A DNA stretch of 64,000 bases. Origin: Helicostylum pulchrum (Eukaryota > Mucoromycota > Mucoromycetes > Mucorales > Mucoraceae). A program made the position numbers and the translations under genes. The notes beneath the pieces were generated by a model, which had not been told where the DNA came from, ran no database searches, and was given only the letters and a program-made list of their open reading frames with translations. Each line of letters begins with the position of its first letter. Position 1 is the stretch's first letter. Shown here one piece after another: positions 12,287 through 23,946 of the stretch. The stretch lies in contig JAIXMO010000004.1 of assembly GCA_025677825.1 (NCBI GenBank), positions 310,001 through 374,000 of the forward strand, given 5' to 3'.

Positions 12287-13905
12287 ATGTATACCAGTAA
12301 GTATTTTATATATATGTTCACCTTTTAAACGAGCTTATAACTTATATTTTTTATTACTTTAGCTGTTTTGTCTTCTTTACGCTCTTACAAACTGATACAC
12401 TTCAAAGCAACCGCCTTACATAAGAGCACTTCTTCTTGCTCAAATGTACTCCACCCGATGGTAATACCGTGCAGATATATGGGCTTCTTTTTTTTTTTAC
12501 TTTATAAAGGTACGTGAAAAGTTATACACCACGCTTTCTTTTCTGAGCGTGTAAATAGAACTCGTACCCAAAATCTAACAAAGTCTTTTTTCTAAAAAAA
12601 ATAGTTGATGTCCGATTTGAATGATGGAGAAGCGTCCTTTTTGATTGGCACGTTTGGTCGAAGAAGATTCATCGTAATAATCCGGTCGATGATTGCGCCG
12701 ATTAATCAAAGACCAGCTATCAAAACAAAGCCATTGCGTTTTTTAGAACAAAACCATCGCTCGGAAAAGAATTCTTTGAATTCACAATCCATTTTGGACA
12801 TATCGAGCTCTTAGTCACAGGTGGTGCTGTCGACGGTTCGTTTGTGACTCCGTTCCTTGGCTAATCCGTTCAAGACCTTCCCGATTAAATGGATGCCAGA
12901 GTACGTACCTTGGCCTCCAATGATATCTTCGTCGCCACCAATGTAACCAGTTTGTGCAAGACGCGCATTATCAATCAGTAATACAAGAAAACTGCCAAAA
13001 ATGCTTGGGGATACCGCATCCAAAGATATCACGACCTTGATTTCTTGTCTGCCGATTCTTTTGGATTTCCCCAGTCAAAATCCGCCCAGACCGCAAGCCA
13101 GTTATCCCTGCGGTAATTTTTCTGGCTCACTGAAACTACCACGGCCGTCCGACGCAACAACAGCGACAACAGAGCCCACATAATTGGATACAAGGCCGAT
13201 GGGAGAATTGTCTGCCAAGTCTCTAAAATTGTTGATACATGTCACGGCTAGAGCGTCGACTAACTTTGGAAAAGCTGTCAGCGACAAGTTCAAACTTGCG
13301 GCTGGAAAAGTTTCAAGAGATGAAAAAATAAAGAATCCAGAGACGAAGCCTTGCTCGTACTGTACACAAGAAAATATATATGACGGTAAAAATCCCTATT
13401 CGAGTAGAAGGTCTGTCGCCTGTCCTGCGCACATCGTGAATACAGCTGAATACATTGAACAGAACGTCGGTAGAAACTACCAAAGAGTTACCAGAAAAAC
13501 GGGTCTTAGCTCATGCATTCCTTTACAGGAGCAAGAAAAAAGTATTCTTTTACGACGTGTTTCCAAAACTGTAGAAGATTACAGAGAAGTTATTGCTATT
13601 TGCATCATTCTTTCTTCTACACTGTCTTACGAATAATATAGAAATACAAGCGATATTCTTCAATCAAGCGTTTTTTTACGCTTATATACAGAAAGTCCTG
13701 GGAGGAAAAATGTACCATTGATGACATTGTGTCCTCCGGTAAACTCGTAAAAGAATGTTCCGTCAATCTACAAAGTTTACAAATTTTTGGTTTACAAGCC
13801 AACGCATGTACCTTACGCCTTCGCGGTCGTGGATTCTATGATTATCATAACGGTCTCGAACGTTTCTCTGATAATTTAATCAAATGGGTACGTTATCTAA
13901 CTTAA
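12287..13905 (+). pseudogene. Cluster of decayed coding fragments, partly of the C2H2-associated family
   Basis: No single frame is intact. A short frame starts at 12287 and continues after an apparent intron (GTAAGT donor at 12295, acceptor TTTAG at about 12361). Around 12605-12860 one frame reads KAIAFF then FTIHFGHIELLVTGGAVDG, which resembles KLQFGTTQFNLLVTGSL of the C2H2 gene at 37.7-39.2 kb; a neighbouring part resembles the small frame at 23384-23695 (FLIGTFG against FAIGLFG). An open frame of 150 codons (13184-13636) and a segment at 13690-13890 (NLQSLQIFGLQANACTLRLRGRGFYDYHNG) match nothing I recognise. The GC content at 12.8-13.3 kb is visibly higher than around it. I read this as a remnant island, not as a working gene. 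Confidence 0.35.
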
Positions 13906-15002
13906 TTAAAAAAGCATTGTAAAAGTATTGCCTCACTTCCATAAACTAAACGTATATCTAGAGATAGAATCTAAATAAAATAACACATATCTTGAACCTT
14001 TTTTATTATTATTATTTACTTACTCAGCAAAGAAAAACTTTACACGTAAAGTAGTGCTTCTGTTTATTTAGCACATTTTTTTAATAACAAAAAAGTGCTG
14101 CATCCGTCATACTTTCTCAAATCTAGAAATAGTTAGTGTGCTTATGTGCTTTGTTAAACGACTTTTCTTTGATTCCGAGGATTCTGGTTATGATAGTCTT
14201 GAAAAATAAAAACGCTTGTCTCTGTTACACGGTTCTGCTTGTATTCACATGCATTTTTAAACAATTTAGAAACTCTTGGCATACCTTTTTTCAAAAAAGA
14301 AAAAAAAAGTTAAAGTATACACTATTGCCGCGACAATATATCAGTTAATTGACAACAATAACGTAAACTTTATACACGTTTACCGGAGAAAGAAAAACTT
14401 TTTGCAGCTCAAAACTTTCTCAAGTGGTAGCTAGTTTATGCGATAGCCATCGTGTATATCACGCCCTCAAAACTAACAGTAAGAAGAAGAAGGAGAGAAA
14501 AGATCGCTGTATTATAAGAAGAATGGTCACCATGTCCCGAGACTCTTATTAAAAACTCATGGCAATAACGTGAATATTTTAGTTTTTGCTGCAAGACCCA
14601 AAATAAAAAACGATCGAACAAAAAAAGGTCAGTTGAGCTCCTTCCAACCGGAAGCGTAAATGTGTTAACCGAGCGTAACATATTCCATTTTTAATAAAAT
14701 AAAAGAATGCAAAAAAAAGTAGTTATCATACCTAAGTAACGATTCCTTTTTTTTTTTCTTTCTAAAGCATGTACATTTTTTAATAAGAAAAATGAGAGCC
14801 AGAAGCTCTCCTTTATTTCAAGTAAAAAAGTGATCAATTTATTTTTTTTCAAGCAAATGACCACAAACAAGCGCCTTTTTTTTGGGGGAGGGGAGGAAAG
14901 TTAGTCAAGAACCAAATTGTGCTGTGAAAAAAAAAAAGAAGGGAAAGGGTATTTTGTACACATATATATAGAATAAAGTTTTTTTTTGGGTCTTTTTTTT
15001 TT
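13906..15002. other. Stretch without a recognisable gene
   Basis: Only short frames with no family signal and many A and T runs. The part from 14.7 kb on is probably the 3' flank of the phosphatidylserine synthase gene. Confidence 0.4.
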
Positions 15003-15903
15003 TTAGGGCTTGGGGATACAAAGAGTTTTTGAAATCATGAGAGTACCACTGATAACATAAACAAATACTAATGGATGAATCTCCCAACCTTCAGCGAATT
15101 CAATGATTTGACCAGGCAAAGTATCCAAATATAAATCATTATAAACAAAATACGAGAGAAGACCCACCAATGATAAGGATGTGGGAATCGGAGTTCCTTC
15201 AAAGTAATTAACCTTGCCAGTATCATCCTTTGGAGCCAGGGCTACAGTAGCATTGTATCTAGCAAGACGAGCAATTCCGCAGCATACGAAATAGGTCAAG
15301 GCAACAGTATCAAGATAAGTACGCATACCAACTATATAACAGGATAAGTCCCTGTTCTTTTATATATAATATATGTATTCATCCACACTAAAAAAAAAAA
15401 TCTCTCTTACCTGCAAATGCCAAGGCGGCAGGAGCTAAACCAAACGAAATCTATAGTTTTTTTTTTTTTTTTTACTTTTAGTCCTTTCTTTCTTACTAAA
15501 GAGAACACAAAAAAAAACCCCTCCTTACCAGATCAGCTAAACTATCAAGTTCTTGCCCTAAAAGAGAAGAATTGTTTCTCCAACGAGCAACTCTACCATC
15601 CATAAAATCGAAAAGCATACCGAGAGGCATAAGGATCATGGAAGTTTGTAAGTCCCGTACATTATTTGTAGTTAAATAACGCATCGAACTGAAAACGGAT
15701 TGAACACCACATACACCGTTCATCAATGTGATTACATCAGCCAAGTAAAAGTTGCTAATATCGTTTTTTGCGCGTTTAGAATAATCAACTCAAAAGTATG
15801 TATACAACTAAATAAAGACTTACCGAACCATAGAGAAATGTCCTTGTGTAGGCTTTGTTAAGTTAGCGTCTGCTTCAGACAACTTCTTTTCGGTGTTGCT
15901 CAT
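15003..15903 (-). CDS. CHO1: Phosphatidylserine synthase, CDP-alcohol phosphatidyltransferase (Cho1/Pss1)
   Basis: Four exons (15824-15903, 15529-15754, 15411-15450, 15003-15331) give 224 aa. The catalytic CDP-alcohol signature D-G-x2-A-R-x8-G-x3-D-x3-D is complete in DGRVARW...GQELDSLAD (about residues 78-100). Following helices (ISFGLAPAALAFA, VALTYFVCCGIARLARYN, and FEGTPIPTSLSLVG) fit eukaryotic/fungal type II phosphatidylserine synthases. The enzyme makes phosphatidylserine from CDP-diacylglycerol and serine in the ER membrane and feeds the route to PE and PC. Exon 3 is only 40 nt and must be kept for the frame. Start chosen at MSNTEKK, which precedes a short hydrophilic N-terminus. Confidence 0.94.
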
Positions 15904-16078
15904 GTTTATGTATTGGAATAAGAAAAAAAAGAATTAAAAAGTTTTTTTTTTTTCTTTTTCTTTTTTAAATATTTTTTTTTATTTAAATCAGCGCGCCCGA
16001 AGTGACATCATCTAGACCAAAAAAAAAGTCTACCTGTGGATTGTCACTAAAATAAAATAAATGCATTAATGACATCAA

Positions 16079-17701
16079 TCAGTGTATTTTTTTTAGCGTT
16101 CTTTTTTTGTATTCTTTACCAGAGTGAAAAGATAAAAAGGGATCTTCATCATCATCAGCAGGCGGAGTATGTAAGCCATCATGATTCAAATCAAAACTGA
16201 CACTTTCTTTTAAACGATTAAAATGCACAGCGCGTATAGGATGCGAAGTTGACGGAATAATCGGTGGTTTCATATTTCGCAATAACGCAAAATTAATTGA
16301 TTTGAAAAATGAATGCGATTTGACTTCACTTGCGCCAGCGCGTGCTCCTAATCGTTTACTTTCATTTTTACATAATAATTTTCGGATAAATGATTTACAT
16401 GGGCTGCTTAGTCCTGTGCCTCTAAAGTACGGGTTTGTATAGTCTGGAAATTCAACGGTGGATGATAGTATCATTTCAAATGTATCGTCACGCGTGGGTC
16501 CTTTAAACGGTGTATATCCACACTATTATACGTTAGTTTATTATCGTTTACTTGGCATAAAAAAAAACTTACAATCATTTCGTATACTAAAATACCAAGT
16601 GTCCACCAGTCAACTGTACTTGAATGCCCACTTCCTTTAATTACTTCTGGCGCTAAATATTCTTCGGTGCCTACAAAAGAGTTTGTACGTACGTTCATAC
16701 AAGAACGAGTATCCAACATGGGTTGTTTCTAATATAATACAGGCACGAAAGATTAAAAAAAAAGAAATTTACACAAAATAAACAAAAAGGGTGCTTTACC
16801 GAAAATGGGGAATGGTGTCGTACAAGAGTGGGTGGGGAAGCTGAAGGTGATTGTATTGAAAGATCGAAATCTGATAACATTAAATGACCGGATTCATGAA
16901 GCAAGATGTCTTTTTTTGTTGCAGTACAATTTAGTATATATTAGTTTATTCGTATACGTATTAAAAAAAAAAGGAAACTCACTTTCAGGCTTTAAATCTC
17001 TAAATACGATACCCATTAAATGCAAATATTCTAAAGCAGCAACGACTTCTGCAGCATAAAATTTTGCTTCGTGCTCTTTTAATATCCTACCTGGTCTATT
17101 CTGAAGTGCTACAACAGTATATTATTTTAGTAGCAAGATCATCATAATCATGCAAAAGCAGTAATTTACCTCTAAAGAATTCTCCACCTACACAAAACTC
17201 CATGCAAAAATAAAGATGATTTTCGCTTTGAAATGAATGGTATAATGGTACGATAAAGGGGTGATTTGCAGTGGATAAGATGGCTTGCTCTGCTACTGCT
17301 CGTTTAATCTTGTTTCTTTTAATCATTTCTTTTTTTGATAAAACTATATTTAAAATAGGAGAGTTTATTTATTTGTTACTTAGGGACGACAACGTAAAAA
17401 ATAAAATAAAATTACCTTTTAAAGCATATAATTTTTCAGTTTCTTTATGCTTGACAAGGTATACTTTTCCAACATCGCCTTTTCCAAGTAATCTTACTTT
17501 TTGGAAATCGGAAGGGCCTACTTGGACCTTTTGTTTCAGCAAGGAATAAGAACTGGAGGTTATGTTTGATTTAAAGTAGTCTGTTGTATTTGGTACTGAA
17601 GCTACTCTTCTTAGGACATGACAATTACTTCCTTTATTCATTAACTTTACTCTTGTTTGATCTGGTTGGTAACATGGTGCAGGTGATGAAGGAACTGACA
17701 T
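16079..17701 (-). CDS. AGC protein kinase, Fpk1/Kin82/Nrc-2 (flippase kinase) type
   Basis: Six exons (17416-17701, 17170-17343, 16983-17108, 16800-16909, 16573-16728, 16079-16522) give 431 aa. After about 65 residues rich in Ser the kinase domain begins with the glycine loop [13 protein letters not shown]; the VALK-type lysine is in LYALK, the catalytic loop is VFRDLKPEN and the metal site is SDFDLS. The DFD instead of DFG and the following segment before [18 protein letters not shown] are typical of the Fpk1/Nrc-2/phototropin-related group. In yeast such kinases phosphorylate lipid flippases. The C-terminal tail ends [11 protein letters not shown] with a hydrophobic-motif-like FLSF. Compared with yeast Fpk1 the long N-terminal extension is missing; a further upstream exon cannot be excluded. 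Confidence 0.88.
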
Positions 17702-17803
17702 TTCAAAGTAAAAAAAGTAAAAATAAAAAAGGGAAAAAAGGGAAAAGGGAAAAGAAACTAAAAAATATAACTTGGGGATTTTTATTGGTGAAAAAATAGG
17801 AGA

Positions 17804-18319
17804 TCATTGGTCCTCTTCAAATGACAATAAAGATACTTTTTGTTGTTGTACCTTCTTCTTCTTTTTCTTTGCAGGTTCTTTTGTCTTTTTAACTTCTTCA
17901 TCGATAATTGATTTCAAGTCACGTTTAGTAGAAGCTCTTTTACGAAACAGAATACGACCATTCTCGTCGACAGCTGGTTGTTCGATTTCAACTGGTTTCT
18001 CGGCTTCTTCTTCTTCGTCACTCTTTTCACCCGTATCTTTATGAATCTCTGCAATATATATGATTGAGTAATCATTATTTTTTTTTTTGTGTGTGTGTGT
18101 TTTTGTACCTTTTCCTTTTTCGTCTAACTCAACTACTTGTGCTCCATCCAACTCGTCATAATCATCATCGTCTTGTCCATCTTCGTAATTCTCAAACTTT
18201 TGCATCGCCTTGGCTTTTTCATCGGTTTTGTTTCTCATGCGCGCTAAAAAGGGTGCTTCCTTTTGTACATAGGATAAACCTTTTGACACTTGTTTAGGTG
18301 TCAATTCCTTTGGTGCCAT
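17804..18319 (-). CDS. DUF4604 protein (KIAA1143-like)
   Basis: Exons 18109-18319 and 17804-18048 give 151 aa. The N-terminus LSYVQKEAPFLARMRNK is the conserved mark of the DUF4604 family. Acidic stretches (DGQDDDDYDE and SDEEEEAEK), then GRILFRK and a lysine-rich segment (EPAKKKKKKV), end with the family's terminal motif SLLSFEEDQ. This order is the same as in human KIAA1143. The protein is probably a disordered nuclear factor; no biochemical role is known to me. The intron starts GTACAA, a weaker donor than its neighbours. Confidence 0.85.
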   Translation of the reverse strand: MAPKELTPKQVSKGLSYVQKEAPFLARMRNKTDEKAKAMQKFENYEDGQDDDDYDELDGAQVVELDEKGKGTKTHTHKKKNNDYSIIYIAEIHKDTGEKSDEEEEAEKPVEIEQPAVDENGRILFRKRASTKRDLKSIIDEEVKKTKEPAKKKKKKVQQQKVSLLSFEEDQ

Positions 18320-18416
18320 CTATGTGTGTATGTGTGGAAAGCATATTTTATTTATTTTTTTATAAAAAAAAATGACACTTGCTTCAGCGCAAGTCACAAA
18401 TTATTACATATTTTTT

Positions 18417-19128
18417 TTAAGCGTGATACTTGACAAAGATCTCTTCTAATATCTGTAAAAAAAAAAAAGAAAGTGTTACAAATCTGGCGTGTAAACAATT
18501 GATGTATATGTTACCTGCTCTGAAGGATATAACGTACTAAAGACCTGGTTTCTCAAGTCAATTAACTTCAATTCGTGTACTAGGATGTACAGTATATGTT
18601 TGCAATGTGTGGATCGCATCATTCGATCGTGACAAGAACACTCTAATCTTGGACCAATTTTAACTATGTAAATCTTTTTTTTTTAAAATAAATTAATGCA
18701 AAAAAAAAACTCTTTACTGTCGCGTTTTGAATCGCTTGTTTTTTTTACCTTGCCTGTACTACCTCTTACTGTTAAAATATAAAAAAAGATGTATAAGGTT
18801 TTATGCTGCTAACTACTTTTTTTTTTATGCAGTAATACCTTCAAATTCATGACTTGATAAGTAACGTGTCATTTTTGAAGACAATAAATAAATATTCTCT
18901 GTTGATGATCTTTTTAGTCTGGTTTCTGTTTCCTTTTTTTTTTTTCGTACATATTAGTTACTTGTATCTTAATTTTATCCAAAAACGTACAAACGGTACA
19001 AGTCGTTCAGTATCATTTGGTTCAGATAGAGATAATACTTCTTGCGTAGAAGGAATTTTCATACGCTTAAATGCGCCAAGCATCTTTGCCAGTTGAATTT
19101 CTGTATCGCTAGTATCGTCTGCAAACAT
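18417..19128 (-). CDS. Small SWIM zinc-finger protein
   Basis: Five exons (19000-19128, 18839-18932, 18749-18768, 18515-18673, 18417-18452) give 145 aa in one frame. The SWIM finger (C-x-C, then C-x-H) is in ECSCHDRMMRSTHCKHILYI, preceded by GSTGKIYIVKIG and followed by VHELKLIDLRNQVFSTLYPSEQ. This resembles the SWIM part of MEX/ZSWIM2-type ubiquitin ligases, but no RING domain follows, so the function is open (DNA or protein binding). Exon 3 is 20 nt. The first intron is the least certain: it begins GTACCG and its acceptor follows a long A run. SWIM proteins such as Sws1 act with Rad51 paralogues, but I see no motif that decides this. Confidence 0.7.
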
Positions 19129-19289
19129 TAAATTGTTGTACGAGAAAATGGGTGAGAAAAAGAAAAAAAAAGAGCATTTGGTCGTGGGAAAATTGTTATA
19201 TATCGCCCCCTCTCTTTTTTTTTTGTATATAAATAAACAAGTTTTTTTTTATTTATCTTTTTCTCTTCTTTTTTCGTTATTACTCGATA

Positions 19290-20432
19290 ATGTTTAGTTT
19301 AGGTAAAGGTAGAGCTTTGGCTCAAGGTGTTCGTTACATGTCTTCCGGTTAGTTTTAATACCTTGTTTCATTCTTGTAGAGACTAACGTACAGTTTTATA
19401 ATAGTTAGCGTAAGTAGATATAGAAATTGAAAAAATGATTAAACCAGTAAATAAGAAAGGGAAATACGATTTTATAGAGCAGAAGTACTTCAGTTGGTTT
19501 GATTGGATTAGGCCAAATGGTAAGTTTCTTTCTCGGGGGGAAAAATAATCTAGACTTAACTTTTTTTAAAACAGGGTTATGGTATGGCTAAAAACCTTGC
19601 TTTAAAGGCAACTTCTACCGTCTACGTATACGACTTGAACCAAGCCGCTATTGACCGTATCACCAGCGAATTCCCACATGTAAAAGTTGCTAGAAGTCCA
19701 GTCGAGTTATCCGAACACGCATCTACCGTGATCACTATGCTCCCTGAATCATCTCATGTTGAAAAAGTATATGAAACATTATTACCTTCTCTTGATAGTT
19801 CCAGTTATTGTATTGATTCCAGTACCATTGAAGCAAGTGTTGCTAAAGCTGTTGCAGAAAAGGTGCGTGCCAAAGGTGGTTTCGCATTTGACGCACCTGT
19901 CAGTGGTGGTACCCTGGGTGCTGATGCAGGTACACTTACGTTTATGGTAGGTGCTCCCTCCGTCGAGTCCTTTGAGTCTGTGAAGCCATTGCTGTCCGTG
20001 ATGGGTAAGAACGTTATTTATTGTGGTGATAACGGTACGGGACAAGTAGCAAAGTTATGTAACAATATGTTGCTTGGTATCTCTATGATTGGTGTTTCGG
20101 AAGCAATGCTTTTAGGAACCAAGTTGGGTATGGATCCTCAATTGTTGGCTTCGATTTTGAACAATTCGACAGGTCGTTGTTGGAGTTCGGATACTTATAA
20201 TCCTTATCCTGGTGTTATTGCTACTGCTCCTGCATCTAGAGATTATACCGGTGGGTTTAGTAATAAGTTGATGGCAAAGGATCTTCGTTTGGCTATGAAG
20301 GCTGCTGAAGGTTGTCAAACAAGTCCTGAGTTGGGTACAATGGCTTCCAATGTCTATCAAAAGCTTTCTACTACCAAGGATTTTGATTCTTTAGATTTTT
20401 CTAGTGTGTTCAAGTGGATTTCCAAAAAATAA
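19290..20432 (+). CDS. 3-hydroxyisobutyrate dehydrogenase, mitochondrial
   Basis: Exons 19290-19347, 19494-19519 and 19575-20432 give 313 aa. The N-terminus (MFSLGKGRALAQGVRYMSS) is Arg-rich without acids and fits a mitochondrial targeting peptide. It is followed by the dinucleotide-binding motif VGLIGLGQMGYGMAKNL, the substrate signature DAPVSGGTLGADAGTLTFMVG and the catalytic-lysine segment GQVAKLCNNMLLG. The enzyme oxidises 3-hydroxyisobutyrate to methylmalonate semialdehyde with NAD+ in valine catabolism. Exon 2 is only 26 nt; I chose the acceptor TTCAG before it because an upstream TATAG breaks the frame. Confidence 0.93.
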
Positions 20433-20602
20433 AATTTTATGAATAGAAACAAATCTTTTAATGATGTAGGGCAAAAAAATAAAAAAAAAGAGAGTTTATA
20501 AAAAGAAAAAAAAAGAAAAAAAAAAAAGAAAAGAAAAAAGGCTATAGTACAAAGTAAACACGGCACATACAATTCTAATTCGTCTATTAAAATGTGTTTT
20601 TG

Positions 20603-21662
20603 TTATAAATTTTTTTTTGAAAGAGATATAAAGTTCTCCTTCTCCTTTTGTTGTTGAGTATTATTTCTGGTATTAATCATCCACTTGATGTATTCATACA
20701 CACTCCAACTAATAGCAGCACTTGGCATATGTGTCAACACACGAGGTCTAAATCCTCTAAAAAATCCCTTTATACCATGTCGCTCCATAATAATACTAGC
20801 AGCCTCTCTAAACCCTTTTGCATTTCGTATACGACTATCTTGATTTGATCCACGTGTTTGAAGTAAAGTTTTAATTACATCTAAAGGTGTTGTAACAGAC
20901 GAAGCTATCGCACCTGCTAAAGCTCCTGCAATCACATGTGACTTGGGATCGTAATGAGGTCCATCCGGATTTAACACTTTGCGAAAGAACTCGTATGTTG
21001 CAAACTGGATCGATTGAAATGGAACTGACATGACAAGTGTTGTAGGAAGTGATATATAAAATGCTGTGAAACCTTCTTTTGCATACACGTTACGTGCACA
21101 TTCTCTAATCGTTTTATAAGCTGAATCTCGTAACTGCATTCGTTGCTTGACAACTAGTATATATATTTTTGTTTTTTGTTTAGTCATCCATAATTTACCT
21201 AATACAATAATAAAAATTTACCGTCAAAAGGATTCATAAGACCATCATGAGCTAATGTAGCACATGCACCTGCTGCTGCAGACGCAAGCGGATGATGTCC
21301 ACTGCCATTGGCTCCAAAATAATCTTTACAATATTCATAAGTTGCGAAATGTAAAGCATGTGCTGGCCCGGCTCCTAAAACCACTGAATTTACACCTTTC
21401 CATAAATTACGAAGAGTTACAGGCGGTTGTTTTACTACTTTTTCTGTTGCGCTTGTAAGCACTTGCATTCGAGTCTATATTTAATAGATTAATAAAAAAA
21501 TAAAAAAAAAGTTTTTCTTTTCTTTTCTCATTGTACCTTGATACTATCGACAGGATACATGGCACAATGTTCCGCAATACCAGCTAAAGCGCCGGCAAAT
21601 GCGTTTTGTGTCATGGTAGTATTACTACCAAGGGATTCATAATCGTATTCGTCGGCGTCCAT
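20603..21662 (-). CDS. Mitochondrial iron carrier (mitoferrin, Mrs3/Mrs4 type)
   Basis: Three exons (21537-21662, 21222-21474, 20603-21153) give 309 aa. The three carrier repeats have their signatures YPVDSIKTRMQ, NPFDVVKQRMQ and TPLDVIKTLLQ. The combination of GAGPAHALHFATYEYCKD and MPSAAISWSVYEYIKW is typical for the mitoferrin branch, which imports Fe2+ through the inner mitochondrial membrane for haem and Fe-S cluster assembly. Repeat boundaries and length fit the family. The short C-terminal tail NNTQQQKEKENF is hydrophilic and variable. Convergent with the dehydrogenase gene; a purine-rich tract lies between them. Confidence 0.93.
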
Positions 21663-22863
21663 TTGGGTTATTAAAAAAAAGTTAGGAAAGAGAGAGAGAA
21701 AAAGGAAAACAGGGAACCCTGTGCTATTTAAACCCCAATAAAATTTCTCTTTTATGTTTTTTTTTAATTTTAATCAGATTCTTTAGCGATTATCAGATTT
21801 TAAGATTACTCATGCGGGTAGATCACTTTTTTTTTTAATATTTGAAGAATAAAAGTGCTAAAAGAGATAGAGAGGGAGTCTCTCTCAATGAGCAATATGT
21901 GCCTGTGTTAGAGACGAAGTCAGCGAGTTTTTCAAAATCCGTATCTTGAACGCTCCGGGAAAATAGGTTTTGGTAGCAGTGGTGAATCCGGATTTACAGG
22001 CCGAAAAAAAAGGGTTCTTCTATTTTGTCATATATTTTTTTTGCTTGCATTGACGCGTTTACAGAAAAAAAAAAAATGCAAAAAAAAGTACATTACTAAT
22101 CAAATGTGCTTAAGTTGATTACTTTTCTTATCTGCAAAAAGGCTCTAGCTCGATACTAGTATTTAAAAGATAGATTCTGCTGTACGGTCTAGTTAGTTTA
22201 GCCGCATGAGTTACAATTTTAAATGGTTCTTGCTTATCGCCGGTCTTCTTTCTTTTTCTCCGGTTTTTCCATTTATGTCTTTTGCATTTACCGCTCGTCC
22301 CCGGTCCCCCCTTCTCTTCTAAAAATACTTATTCACTGTAAATTTAATAGTGAACTAGGACGATAGAAAAAGTAGGACTTTTTAATACAAGTTATGTCAA
22401 AATGATGCTGTGTTTTTGGGAGGGGGAAACTCTTGACGCACAGTTCCATTTGCACGGTCGATCCAAAAAAGAAAAGTATGATGTTCTAAGTATTTCGTTT
22501 ACTCATAAAAAAGGGGATTGCGGCATAAATTAAATAAGCACAATAAGTACGGATATTTTAGCATAATTGCGAGTTTTATTTAGTAAAAAAAAAACCAGTG
22601 TGTGAAAAAGTTATATTATAAAATAGACTACTTTTTTATCATCCTTTTTTTTTTAGCTGGCTAATAAACCAATTTTCACTTATTTAAAGTGGGATATGTT
22701 TCTTTAACATATATCTATATCGCAAGGGCTACGATGTGAATGAATGGTTCTCGTTATAGATTTTTTTAGGTAAGATATAAGATTAGATAATCTATTGGTG
22801 AGGGGTAAACCTCGGCCCTAGGGAGACGAAATATCCACCATTCGGACCAGAGTACAATTGAGA
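21663..22863. other. Intergenic stretch without a recognisable gene
   Basis: The part next to 21663 is the promoter of the mitoferrin gene. Beyond it I see only short frames and homopolymer runs. Confidence 0.45.
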
Positions 22864-23303
22864 TCATTTGTTGAATTGAATATTGATAGTCTCCTCATTG
22901 TTAAAAAGCTCGATGACATTTGCTGATTCTTGAGGATTGCATCTTGATTTGTTGTCACATTGATCTAAGAGCATATTTACTTCGCTTCTTTTTAATTTAG
23001 GCTCTGTTTTCGAGCGGATTACAGAGGATGCAATAATCGAACCAATATTTCCATCGGGATACATTTTCATTATCACCGTTTTTTTTTAACTGAAAAATTA
23101 ACCAACGTGAACAAAGAGCAAGGCTGTAATTTCAAAGAATTTAAAGCAGAGAACGAAACTCTGAGCTTCATAAATGTTGTACGATGATGAAATTTTGTTC
23201 TTAATTGCCTGAGTTGATAGAACAAGTTGGAATTATCGACCGCTGTCGTTTCAAGGTCATCTGCCAGTTTCATGCTAGCTTCGAGGCTTTTTAATATCGA
23301 CAA
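22864..23303 (-). pseudogene. Decayed fragment of the C2H2-associated gene family
   Basis: Two abutting frames (23073-23303 and 22864-23076) overlap by 4 bp in different phases. The second reads MYPDGNIGSIIASSVIRSKT and later LLDQCDNKS; this resembles YSDGRIASTLFQVIKSYK and LINQCK of the fragment at 42.1-42.5 kb. I infer a broken or spliced member of the same family; whether the phase change is a frameshift or a missed intron cannot be settled by eye. Confidence 0.35.
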
Positions 23304-23383
23304 ATATTTGTGTTTTAAAGGATTCTTCAGACGAAGATAATGTAAAAGAGCTTGTTACTGGACCAAGCTCAGGTAATTGATCT

Positions 23384-23695
23384 TTGCAAATAAGGGTCGA
23401 TTCTACAAAAACTTCATATAATAAATCCGGAAAAAAGAAAATCAAGTCAGTAAATGGTTCTTTTGTAAGTTATAACCGAGAATGTGTTTCGGTGTTCGCG
23501 TCAAAAAATACTCATGGCAGAGACTCTTTGTCAGCTTTCGCCATTGGCTTATTTGGGCTTGCAATGCTCATGTTTGGCGCTACATTTCCCACTTTCGTCC
23601 CTAATACCAGTCACTCCAAAACTGAGTTCTTTAACCAAAAAGCCGTGGCTTTCTTAAGTCGAAACGCCAAAAGGCCTGCCGTCGATGACGTGTAA
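23384..23695 (+). CDS. Uncharacterised short open frame with one hydrophobic segment
   Basis: A frame of 103 codons with an odd start context. It holds a hydrophobic stretch (LSAFAIGLFGLAMLMFGATF, about residues 48-67), then TSHSKTEFFNQKAVAFLSRN. The pattern is weakly similar to a decayed segment at 12.6-12.8 kb. I do not recognise a family, and it may itself be a remnant that looks open by chance. Confidence 0.25.
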   Translation: MQIRVDSTKTSYNKSGKKKIKSVNGSFVSYNRECVSVFASKNTHGRDSLSAFAIGLFGLAMLMFGATFPTFVPNTSHSKTEFFNQKAVAFLSRNAKRPAVDDV

Positions 23696-23946
23696 TACTT
23701 TTCGAAGGTAATAATGACGTATATAAGTACAATTATGATTTTTTATCAATAGCTTTTTTTTTTTGTATTTGTTGCTGCTTGCCATCCACTTTTATGTAAG
23801 TAAAAAAAAAAAAGGCTCCAATTTAAATACCTGTGAATTTCTTTTTTATTTGTCTCAAATTTGGGATCCGCAGTGTATTTATCTCTGTAGTACTCGTACC
23901 AAACCTGACATAAAAAATATTTTCGCCTTTTATAAAACACAATAAT

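Noticed and set aside
14136..14681. Frames of 70-81 codons on both strands
   Set aside because: Cysteine/leucine-rich chance frames in AT-rich DNA with no splice context or homology.
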